Shown: piece by piece, positions 1 through 5,884 of the stretch
Position numbering within the stretch: position 1 is the first letter of the stretch
How the letters are laid out: each line of letters opens with the position of its first letter
Source: Cypionkella sp.
Lineage (GTDB): Bacteria; Pseudomonadota; Alphaproteobacteria; Rhodobacterales; Rhodobacteraceae
Assembly: GCA_023255415.1 (NCBI GenBank)
Contig: JALRIN010000033.1
Location: 1-28,791, forward strand
Reading direction: 5' to 3'
DNA: 28,791 nucleotides
Position numbers and translations under genes: made by a program
The notes under the pieces: generated by a model
Told to the model about the DNA's origin: nothing
Databases searched by the model: none
The model's input: the letters and a program-made list of their open reading frames with translations, nothing else

Positions 1-181
1 CGCGTGCCCGGTTGACCCCGATCAGCAGGTCCAGATCGACCCGCGACACCTTTGCGATAGGCTGCAATCGGTCTGGCCCCGTGGCCCAAGCAAAGGCCTC
101 TGCGGCAAAATCGGGGGCGGGCTCGGGCGCTGGGGCCAAACGCTCCAGCGCTTCGGCGATCCGGATCAGCACATCATTCAT
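1..181 (-). CDS. DUF815-type AAA ATPase, N-terminal fragment (cut by window edge)
   Basis: Only the first 60 or so codons are in the window; the frame stays open to base 1. The protein begins MNDVLIRIAEALERLAP and reaches VSRVDLDLLIGVNRAR, which resembles the start of DUF815 ATP-binding proteins of Rhodobacterales, where a short helical lead-in precedes an 'LIGI' segment just before the AAA nucleotide-binding core. The Walker motifs lie outside the window, so the assignment rests on this N-terminal similarity alone. The ATG (bases 181-179) lies inside the end of tatC, giving an 8-bp overlap; an ATG at 174 is in a frame that stops at once, so it is not the start. The overlap suggests translational coupling and co-transcription with tatABC. 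The function of DUF815 proteins is not established and nothing here links it mechanistically to Tat export. Confidence 0.75.
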   Translation of the reverse strand, partial: MNDVLIRIAEALERLAPAPEPAPDFAAEAFAWATGPDRLQPIAKVSRVDLDLLIGVNRAR

Positions 182-1031
182 CGTCTTCGTCCGGTTCTAC
201 CCAAGTGCCATCGGCCCGTTCACGCGCCTCGCGGTCGCGTTCAAATCGCGTAATCATCCAGATCGACACTTCATAAAGCGGATAGATCGCTAGGAACAAG
301 ATCAACTGGCTGACCACATCGGGCGGCGTTACAATCGCCGCAATCGCCAAAATCGCGATCACCGCATATTTGCGCGTGGCACGCAGACCAGCCGAAGAAA
401 TGATCCCCGCCTTGCCCATCAGCGTCAACAAAACCGGCAGCTGAAAGCACAGACCAAAGGCCATGATGAACTTCATGCTCAGGCTTAAAAACGCATCCGC
501 CGAGCCTTGAAACTTGGTGCTGGCCAAGACCTGCGCGCCAAGTTCAGCGGTCTTGCCTCCGATCCAGGTCGGCAGTTGCTTGTCCTGAAAGCCCAGAAAG
601 AAATCAAAGGCAAAGGGCAGAATGATGAAATAGGCAAAGGCAGCCCCGATCGCGAACATGATCGGCGAGGCCAGCAGAAACGGCAAAAACGCATTCTTTT
701 CATTGCGGTAAAGCCCCGGCGCCACAAAGCGCCACATCTGATAGCCCACCACCGGAAAGGCCAGAGCAAAGCCGCCCCAGGTTGCGATCTTGATCGCCAC
801 AAAGAAACCCTCTTGCGGCGAGATCAGCACCAGATTGCATTCCTGCATCCGCGACGCCAGCGCCGTGCACAGCGGTTTTGACAACACCAAAAACAGCTCG
901 TCCGAAACATAATAAGCGATGCAAAAACAGGCCGCAAAGGCCAGCAACGAATACATTACCCGGGTGCGCAGCTCTTTCAGATGTTCGATCAGCGGCGCGC
1001 TCGATCCATCTACATCATCGACATCGCTCAT
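174..1031 (-). CDS. tatC: Sec-independent (twin-arginine) protein translocase subunit TatC
   Basis: TatC is the polytopic inner-membrane receptor that, with TatB, binds twin-arginine signal peptides of folded precursors and recruits TatA. The 285-aa product has the family hallmarks: a cytoplasmic N-terminus with IEHLKELRTRVMYS (family motif with the conserved Glu), the first-loop motif LISPQEGFFVAIKI with the conserved Glu, and about six hydrophobic segments ending near residue 265. A charged tail (ERDREARERADG then acidic DEDDE) follows. The length is slightly above the roughly 250-aa family norm because of a loop around residues 145-170 and the acidic tail. The start ATG overlaps the tatB stop by 4 bp (ATGA, 1028-1031) and the 3' end overlaps the next gene by 8 bp, so all these genes are likely one operon. 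Confidence 0.97.
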   Translation of the reverse strand: MSDVDDVDGSSAPLIEHLKELRTRVMYSLLAFAACFCIAYYVSDELFLVLSKPLCTALASRMQECNLVLISPQEGFFVAIKIATWGGFALAFPVVGYQMWRFVAPGLYRNEKNAFLPFLLASPIMFAIGAAFAYFIILPFAFDFFLGFQDKQLPTWIGGKTAELGAQVLASTKFQGSADAFLSLSMKFIMAFGLCFQLPVLLTLMGKAGIISSAGLRATRKYAVIAILAIAAIVTPPDVVSQLILFLAIYPLYEVSIWMITRFERDREARERADGTWVEPDEDDE

Positions 1032-1612
1032 GCTTCATCTGCCTTTTTGGTCTTGCGCGGGGCGCGGGGCTTGGCGGGGGCGGCTTCGGCCACCACTGGC
1101 TTTTTCGCCCGAGGTTTTGCCACGGGGGCCGCAGCAGCGGCGGGCTTGGCCTCGACCGCCTTCAGCCTTTCGCTGGTTTCAGCCAAAATCGCCTTCTTCG
1201 CGGCCTGCTTGTCCATCAGCGCCTGTGTTTCCGGCCCAAGGATGGTTTCGCTGGTCACCGCAGGCGGCGTCGCGGGCATCGGCGGCGGCGTCAAAGGGCG
1301 CGCTGGGCCGCTGGGTTTGGCTGCGTTCTTGATCGGATCCCATTTCTCGAACCGATCTGCGGCCTCTTTGACCTTATCAAGCCCCATGCCCTTGGCCGAG
1401 GTCGCCGATTTCAGATCCTTGGCAACATCCTTGATGCCAGTATCGGCAGCCGCCTGTTCCATCGCGCGCGAAAACTCGCGCCCCATGGATTTGATCTTGG
1501 CGGTAAAGCGGCCAAGCTGGCGAAACATTTGTGGCAAGTCCTCAGGACCAACCACGATCAGCGCGATAATGCCGATCAACAGCAGTTCGGCAAAGCCGAT
1601 ATCACCAAACAT
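1028..1612 (-). CDS. tatB: Twin-arginine translocase subunit TatB
   Basis: TatB partners with TatC in the signal-peptide receptor complex. The 194-aa protein starts MFGDIGFAELLLIGIIALIV, a single N-terminal membrane helix, followed by the hinge VVGPEDLP typical of TatB (TatA has FGxxK instead), and then an amphipathic helix (QMFRQLGRFTAKIKSMGREF). From about residue 100 on it is a low-complexity Pro/Ala/Lys tail, expected to be disordered in the cytoplasm. The start has AAAGGG about ten bases upstream. It lies between tatA (58-bp gap) and tatC (4-bp overlap), the usual tatABC order. The long Ala/Pro/Lys tail is usual in this bacterial group. Confidence 0.95.
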   Translation of the reverse strand: MFGDIGFAELLLIGIIALIVVGPEDLPQMFRQLGRFTAKIKSMGREFSRAMEQAAADTGIKDVAKDLKSATSAKGMGLDKVKEAADRFEKWDPIKNAAKPSGPARPLTPPPMPATPPAVTSETILGPETQALMDKQAAKKAILAETSERLKAVEAKPAAAAAPVAKPRAKKPVVAEAAPAKPRAPRKTKKADEA

Positions 1613-1670
1613 CTTGCGTATGCCCTTTCAAGGCTAAGGCGAGGAGCAGAAAAGCCGCCTTGCGACCCGA

Positions 1671-1877
1671 TCAGACCTTGTCTTTTGGCGCTGGCGTCAC
1701 GTCTTTTGCCTCGTCAGCGGCAGCCTTTTCGATTTCAGCCGAGCCATCCGACACGCCCTTTTTAAAGGCGGTGATGCCCTTGCCGACTTCGCCCATCAGG
1801 CTTGACACCTTGCCACGGCCAAACAGCACCAAAACCACGACAGCGATCAACAGCAGTTGAAGCGGACCCATTTGCAT
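1671..1877 (-). CDS. tatA: Twin-arginine translocase pore subunit TatA
   Basis: TatA oligomerises to form the transport-active element of the Tat machinery. The 68-aa product has one membrane helix (GPLQLLLIAVVVLVLFG), the hinge FGRGKVSSL, and an amphipathic helix (MGEVGKGITAFKKGVSD), followed by a short acidic/lysine tail; size and layout are standard for TatA. Two in-frame ATGs two codons apart (MQMGP) are possible starts. GGGA lies eight bases before the first, so the first was kept. It is the first gene of the tat operon. The 171-bp gap to the divergent regulator at 2049 must hold its promoter, though I could not place a convincing -35/-10 pair on this strand. Confidence 0.93.
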   Translation of the reverse strand: MQMGPLQLLLIAVVVLVLFGRGKVSSLMGEVGKGITAFKKGVSDGSAEIEKAAADEAKDVTPAPKDKV

Positions 1878-1899
1878 TTACGAATTCCCTTTTTGCAGA

Positions 1900-1913
1900 C
1901 CGCATCTGTGCGG
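1900..1913. repeat. Small inverted repeat in the tatA leader
   Basis: CCGCA (1900-1904) and TGCGG (1909-1913) are perfect complements around a 4-nt loop and would form a short hairpin about 22-35 nt upstream of the tatA start codon. There is no T-run, so it is not a terminator. A role in mRNA stability or translation is possible but unproven. Confidence 0.35.
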
Positions 1914-2004
1914 CACCTTCCCCTGCAGAGTTACCGACAAACCCGCACATGAAAAGCGAAATCGCGCCACTCTGCCCTGTCATCGCCCCCCTTTACCCCT
2001 ATAT

Positions 2005-2026
2005 AACTGACAGCTATATGTCAGTT
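2005..2026. promoter_or_regulatory. Perfect palindromic operator candidate between tatA and the YafY-type regulator
   Basis: AACTGACA (2005-2012) and TGTCAGTT (2019-2026) are exact reverse complements separated by the 6 bp GCTATA. The site is centred about 33 bp before the regulator's start codon and covers the -35 hexamer and most of the spacer of the promoter proposed for it. Helix-turn-helix regulators bind as dimers to such repeats and often repress their own gene, so autoregulation is the simplest reading. The site lies in the shared divergent intergenic region, so an effect on tatA cannot be excluded. Confidence 0.6.
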
Positions 2027-2034
2027 GTCATAAT
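2007..2034 (+). promoter_or_regulatory. Probable sigma-70 promoter of the YafY-type regulator
   Basis: CTGACA (2007-2012, five of six matches to TTGACA) and CATAAT (2029-2034, five of six matches to TATAAT) are spaced by 16 bp. Transcription would begin near 2041, giving a leader of only about eight bases before the ATG at 2049. The hexamers overlap the palindrome at 2005-2026. Confidence 0.55.
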
Positions 2035-2048
2035 TAAAGAAAGCCGCG

Positions 2049-2720
2049 ATGAGCCGCACCGACCGCCTTTTTGACGTGATCCAGATCTTGCGCGATGGCC
2101 GCTTGCATCGGGCCTCGGATATGGCGCAGAGGTTGGATGTTTCGGTGCGCACGATCTGGCGTGATGTCACCACCCTGATGGCCTCGGGCCTTCCGGTCGA
2201 GGGCGAGCGCGGCGTCGGCTATATCTTGCGCGCGCCGATTACCCTGCCGCCGATGCTGCTCTCGGCGCAGGAACTGGATGCGCTGCGCGAAGGTCTGCGG
2301 CTGGCCGCGCGGGCGCCCGATGCGCCGCTGGCGCGGGCGGCGCGCAAATTGGCCAAGCGGATCGCCGCCGTGACCCCCGCGCCGCAAAGCGATCCTGACC
2401 AACTGTTTGGCGTTTCGGGGCGCAGCGAAAACCGCGCGCCTAAACATCTGCCGCCCCTGCGCCGCGCCATCAAAGGTCGCGAAAGGGTCACCGTCAGCTA
2501 TCTGGACCCACGCGGTTTCGAAAGCCACCGCGATGTCTGCCCGCTTGCGCTGGACCGCGAGGGCCGCATTGCCACCTTGGTCAGCTATTGCGAGGCGCGC
2601 GCGGGGTTTCGGGTGTTTCGGCTGGACAGGATCATTGCGGTGGCGGCCACCGGCGAAAGGTTCAGCCTGCCGCAGGGCGTCGGTCTTGCCGAATATCGCG
2701 CAGCCCTTGCACAGGATTAA
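2049..2720 (+). CDS. YafY-type HTH transcriptional regulator with WYL-like domain
   Basis: The 223-aa protein starts with a DeoR/HTH_11-type winged helix (residues about 1-60: MSRTDRLFDVIQILRDGRLH, then DMAQRLDVSVRTIWRDVTTL). After a linker comes a WYL-like ligand-sensing domain (about 130-205: AIKGRERVTVSYLDPRGFES, then RFRLDRI-like VFRLDRIIAV). The eponymous W-Y-L triad is degenerate (IATLVSYCEARAG), as is common in the YafY branch. Such proteins usually repress or activate a neighbouring gene in response to a small molecule or nucleic acid; the effector is unknown. No classic partner (for example a glyoxalase-like gene) sits beside it. A palindrome overlapping its own promoter suggests autoregulation. 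The stop TAA interlocks with the stop of the convergent ABC gene over TTAA (2717-2720). Upstream Shine-Dalgarno pairing is weak (AAAGAAAG). Confidence 0.88.
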   Translation: MSRTDRLFDVIQILRDGRLHRASDMAQRLDVSVRTIWRDVTTLMASGLPVEGERGVGYILRAPITLPPMLLSAQELDALREGLRLAARAPDAPLARAARKLAKRIAAVTPAPQSDPDQLFGVSGRSENRAPKHLPPLRRAIKGRERVTVSYLDPRGFESHRDVCPLALDREGRIATLVSYCEARAGFRVFRLDRIIAVAATGERFSLPQGVGLAEYRAALAQD

Positions 2721-3796
2721 CTGGCTGCAAAGACATGGCAGCGATCGCGGCGAATCATCAGCCACAGCGGCGTGCCCAGCTTTGGCAAAAACACCCCCGG
2801 CACTGAGGCTGTCAGCACCGAGCCGTCAAGCTCCATGCGAAACTCAACCAGGCTTTCGCGCCCCAGATAGCGCGCGCGCTGCACCACGCCGCGCGCCGCC
2901 GTGCCTTCGGTTTGCGTCGGATTGGGCCCACGTCCGGCGCGGTCAAAATCAATTTTCAGATGCTGCGGCCGGATCACGATATCGACCTTAGCCCCGTCCG
3001 CATAGCCGGGCGTCAGAAAGGCGCCAAAGGGTGTCTGGGTCAAAGCCCCGCGTGAGGTGCCGCTGATCACATTGATATCGCTGAAAAAAGCCGCCGCCGC
3101 GCGGTCGGTCGGTTTGTTATAGATATTATAGGGCGCGCCGCGCTGCACCAGCCTGCCGCCCCGCATCAGCGCGATTTCATCTGCCATCCGCATCGCCTCA
3201 TCGGGTTCATGCGTCACCAGCAACACCGCGGCGCCTTCGGCCTTTAGCACTTCGAGCGTGGTGTCGCGAATGCCGTCGCGCAGGCGGTTGTCTAACCCCG
3301 AAAACGGCTCGTCCATCAGCATCACGCGCGGGCGCGGCGCCAGTGCGCGTGCCAAGGCCACCCGCTGTGCCTCGCCGCCCGACAGCTGGTGCGGCTGCTT
3401 GGCCTGAAAGCCGGAAAGGTTCACCTTTTCAAGCAGTTCATCAACGCGCCGCTGTTTGTCCAGCCGCCCGCCTTGCAGGCCAAAGCCCACGTTCCCCGCC
3501 ACCGTCAAATGCGGAAACAGCGCGAAATCTTGAAACATCAGCCCAACGCCGCGCGCCTCGGGTGGCTGATTTATCCCTGCGCCAAAGACGGTTTGGCCAT
3601 CAATCACAATGCGCCCTGCCGAGGGCCTCTCGACCCCTGCGATCATCCGCAGGCTGGTGGATTTGCCGCAGCCCGATGGCCCCAAAAGGCACATCACCTG
3701 CCCCGCCGCGACCTGCAAACTTAAGCCAGACACCACATCGCGGCCGCCAAATTGGCAGCTAAGCGATTGGATCTCAAGGCGAACAGCGGCTGTCAT
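2717..3796 (-). CDS. FbpC/PotA-like ABC transporter ATP-binding protein (orphan)
   Basis: A 359-aa importer-type ATPase. Visible motifs: Walker A GPSGCGKST (about residues 39-47), Q-loop in GLMFQDFALFPHLT, signature LSGGEAQRVALARAL, Walker B VMLMDEPFSGLDNRL, H-loop VTHEPDEAM, and a C-terminal TOBE-like region (from about 255: IRPQHLKIDF). The wording GVGLMFQDFALFPHLTVAGN is closest to ferric-iron (FbpC) ATPases, but TOBE-class ATPases for spermidine, thiamine or phosphonate look similar, so the substrate is undecided. No permease or binding-protein gene lies in the window, so its partners must be encoded elsewhere. The SDR gene is 56 bp upstream on the same strand and may be co-transcribed. 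A 10-bp inverted repeat brackets its ribosome binding site and start. Confidence 0.88.
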   Translation of the reverse strand: MTAAVRLEIQSLSCQFGGRDVVSGLSLQVAAGQVMCLLGPSGCGKSTSLRMIAGVERPSAGRIVIDGQTVFGAGINQPPEARGVGLMFQDFALFPHLTVAGNVGFGLQGGRLDKQRRVDELLEKVNLSGFQAKQPHQLSGGEAQRVALARALAPRPRVMLMDEPFSGLDNRLRDGIRDTTLEVLKAEGAAVLLVTHEPDEAMRMADEIALMRGGRLVQRGAPYNIYNKPTDRAAAAFFSDINVISGTSRGALTQTPFGAFLTPGYADGAKVDIVIRPQHLKIDFDRAGRGPNPTQTEGTAARGVVQRARYLGRESLVEFRMELDGSVLTASVPGVFLPKLGTPLWLMIRRDRCHVFAAS

Positions 3797-3837
3797 TATA
3801 TCCCAACAGATTTGCTTGGTCTTTCTAACAGCCGCTG
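3784..3837. repeat. 10-bp inverted repeat bracketing the ABC-ATPase start
   Basis: CAGCGGCTGT (3784-3793, inside codons 2-5 of the ABC gene) and ACAGCCGCTG (3828-3837, in the upstream gap) are exact reverse complements, 34 bp apart. In the minus-strand mRNA they would form a GC-rich stem whose loop contains the GGGA ribosome-binding stretch and whose 3' arm begins directly after the ATG. It could also be a protein-binding site. No T-run follows, so it is not a terminator. Confidence 0.5.
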
Positions 3838-3852
3838 CGCCCTAGGGCAAGA

Positions 3853-4629
3853 TCACAGCGTCGCGTTGACCGCGCCACCGTCCAGCAAGATGTTCTGCCC
3901 CACGATAAAGCCTGCATGCTGGCTGCACAAAAACGCACAAGTCGCGCCAAATTCGGCCGCCGTGCCATAGCGGCGCGCGGGGATGCTGGCTTGGCGTTCG
4001 GCCATCGCCGCCTCCATGGTGATGCCACGCGCGGCCATCACACCTTGATCAAGCGACACCGCGCGGTCGGTCGCGTGAATTCCGGGCAGCAGATTGTTGA
4101 TCGTCACACCAAAGGGCGCAACTTGGCGCGCAGTCCCGCCTACATAGCCCGTCAGCCCCGCCCGCGCCGCATTGGAAAGCCCCAGCTGCGGGATCGGCGC
4201 TTTGACCGATTGCGAGGTGATATTGACCACCCGCCCCCAGCCCTGCGCGATCATCGCAGGCAGCAGCGCCTTCATCAGCGCAATCGGCGTCAGCATATTG
4301 GCGTCCAGCGCTTTGATAAAATCTTCGCGGCTCCAATCCAACCAGACCCCGGGCGGCGGTCCGCCGGCATTGGTGACCAAGATGTCAACCGAGCCTGCAG
4401 CCGCCAGCACAGCCGCGCGCCCGGCCTCGGTGGTGATATCGCCCGCAACCGCCGTAACCTGTACGCCAAACCCGCGCAGCTCGCTTGCCGTGGCCTCGAG
4501 TGCCTCGGCCCCGCGCGCATTGATCACCAGATCCACCCCAGCCTCGGCCAAGGCCATAGCACAGCCCCGCCCCAAGCCCTTGGAGGCCGCACAGACCAAG
4601 GCTCGTTTGCCTTTTATCCCCAAATCCAT
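3853..4629 (-). CDS. SDR-family oxidoreductase-like protein with degenerate catalytic tetrad
   Basis: A 258-aa Rossmann-fold protein of the short-chain dehydrogenase/reductase superfamily. The cofactor glycine motif CAASKGLGRG (about 13-22) resembles TGxxxGxG but begins with Ala-Ala, and TNAGG (86-90) is the NNAG-like motif. Aligning to FabG-type enzymes through NITS (136-139) and the downstream VAPFGVTINNLLPG, the positions of the catalytic Ser-Tyr-Lys are Ser139, Ser152 and Arg156: the YxxxK motif is replaced by SNAAR. A FabG-like subgroup with such a non-canonical tetrad is known, so this may be a true subfamily feature rather than damage. The start at 4629 was chosen because AAGGAG (4636-4641) lies six bases upstream; two more ATGs directly precede it and a longer in-frame extension to 4692 has no such site. 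The substrate is unknown. Confidence 0.85.
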   Translation of the reverse strand: MDLGIKGKRALVCAASKGLGRGCAMALAEAGVDLVINARGAEALEATASELRGFGVQVTAVAGDITTEAGRAAVLAAAGSVDILVTNAGGPPPGVWLDWSREDFIKALDANMLTPIALMKALLPAMIAQGWGRVVNITSQSVKAPIPQLGLSNAARAGLTGYVGGTARQVAPFGVTINNLLPGIHATDRAVSLDQGVMAARGITMEAAMAERQASIPARRYGTAAEFGATCAFLCSQHAGFIVGQNILLDGGAVNATL

Positions 4630-4635
4630 CATCAT

Positions 4636-4641
4636 CTCCTT
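4636..4641 (-). promoter_or_regulatory. Ribosome binding site deciding the SDR start
   Basis: The minus strand reads AAGGAG here, followed by ATGATGATG. Spacing of six bases favours the third ATG (4629-4627); the first ATG would touch the Shine-Dalgarno sequence. Confidence 0.7.
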
Positions 4642-4745
4642 GATTTTAAAGCAGCCTAGCAGCCCCGCCGTCCAATTGCAAAATGCTACCAAATGGCCGC
4701 ATTCTTCGCCAGAAAAAGCCTCAAAGTCTTGAAATCATACTTTAA

Positions 4746-4766
4746 AGCGACAGATGTTTCGTCGCT
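4746..4766. repeat. Inverted repeat upstream of the Hint-domain gene
   Basis: AGCGAC (4746-4751) and GTCGCT (4761-4766) are perfect complements around 9 bp, 34 bp before the Hint gene start, in the 170-bp gap shared with the divergent SDR gene. It may be a regulator site or a leader hairpin. I could not assign confident -35/-10 elements for either gene in this gap. Confidence 0.35.
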
Positions 4767-4799
4767 GTCCAGTAAACTTATTGATTGTGATGTTAGACA

Positions 4800-5819
4800 A
4801 TGACCCAGACAGTTGCTGCGCCACCAAGCCATGCCGCCCAAGTCCTTTCGGCAGATGCAATTTATGTGAAAACCGGCGTCAATGCTGGCGATGGGCTGGA
4901 AGGCACGCAAAAGGTGTGCCTGGGCGACATCTATGCGCTTGATCCCGCCGAGACGCCGCTGCGGCTTGTGCTGTCCAAGGGCATTTCGGGCGCCCAGCAT
5001 CTTGGCGAGGGCAGCGAGATGGGCAAGATCGGTGATTTGCTGACCTTTGAAGCGCGCTATACCTTCATGGCAGATGATGGCGACAAGGTGGAAATCTTGC
5101 TGTTGTCTTTGCCCGACCGCAGCCGCTTTGCGCTGCCGCTGTCACCGATGAGCACGCAAGCCGATTACACCCTGGTGAAACTTGAAGACGCGCCGAAAGA
5201 CGTAAGCCTGTCGGATCTGTTGTGTCTTTCCTTTGCACGCGGCACGATGATCACGCTGGCCTCGGGGGCGCAGCGCGCCATCGAAGATTTGGCAGCAGGC
5301 GACACGGTTCTGACCCGCGATCATGGCCCGCAGGCGATTGCTTGGGTGGGCAAGGCGACGCTGCGCGCGGTGGGGGCTTTTGCGCCGGTGCTGATCACCG
5401 CAGGCACCTTGGGCAATACCAGCGATCTGATCGTCAGCCAACATCACCGCATGTTCCTTTATCAGCGCAAGCGCGCCCTTGGGCAGCCGACCTCGGAATT
5501 GCTGGTGCAGGCCAAGCATTTGGTGGACGGAAAGCGGGTGTTTCTGCGCGAAGGTGGTTTTGTCGATTTCTTCAGCCTGGTGTTTAAGCGCCATGAAATC
5601 ATCTATGCAGAGGGCATCGCCGCCGAAAGCCTGATGGTCAATGACGCCACCGTGCAACGCCTGCCCGCCCAGCTTTCGGCAGATGTGCGCGCGCGCTTTC
5701 CGGGGCTGCGCCACAACCAACACTTTGGCACCGAGGCAGGCCGCAGCTTTTTGGACAAAGTCGGCACCGCATCGCTGTTCAAACCCGCCCCACCCGAGCC
5801 GCGTTTGCCACGCCGTTAA
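4800..5819 (+). CDS. Hint (Hedgehog/intein) domain-containing protein
   Basis: A 339-aa protein with an N-terminal region (1-140) of no family I recognise, apparently beta-rich and without a signal peptide, followed by a Hint_2-type domain (about 142-300). Recognisable elements are SFARGTMI (144-151), AIEDLAAGDTVLTRDHGPQA, the His motif IVSQHHRMFL and LVFKRHEIIYAEGIAAESL. Many Rhodobacterales encode proteins of this class, often attached to secreted or Ca-binding proteins. Hint domains can self-cleave or splice, but the Hint_2 branch is largely uncharacterised. The position that is normally the Cys nucleophile is Ser144 here (the preceding Cys142 is two residues away), which could alter or abolish autoprocessing. 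A TAG codon lies two codons upstream in frame, so 4800 is the first possible ATG. The ribosome binding site is poor. Confidence 0.8.
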   Translation: MTQTVAAPPSHAAQVLSADAIYVKTGVNAGDGLEGTQKVCLGDIYALDPAETPLRLVLSKGISGAQHLGEGSEMGKIGDLLTFEARYTFMADDGDKVEILLLSLPDRSRFALPLSPMSTQADYTLVKLEDAPKDVSLSDLLCLSFARGTMITLASGAQRAIEDLAAGDTVLTRDHGPQAIAWVGKATLRAVGAFAPVLITAGTLGNTSDLIVSQHHRMFLYQRKRALGQPTSELLVQAKHLVDGKRVFLREGGFVDFFSLVFKRHEIIYAEGIAAESLMVNDATVQRLPAQLSADVRARFPGLRHNQHFGTEAGRSFLDKVGTASLFKPAPPEPRLPRR

Positions 5820-5884
5820 AGCAGGCGGGGGGCTGGTTGTGCCGCTGGACGCGCCGCGCGCTTTGGGCTAAAGCCCAGCCCATC

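Noticed and set aside
3839..3848. GCCCTAGGGC palindrome after the SDR gene
   Set aside because: Only 10 bp with no loop or T-run; it could be chance or a partial operator but not a supported feature.
4693..4799. Search for promoters of the divergent SDR and Hint genes
   Set aside because: Several TTGAAA/TTGATT-like hexamers exist but none has a credible partner at 16-18 bp, so no promoter was called.
5830..5881. GGGCTGG/CCAGCCC arms (7 bp, 38-nt loop) and GGGCT/AGCCC in front of prfC
   Set aside because: Short GC-rich arms are expected by chance here. No T-run, and the competing pairings give no clear picture.
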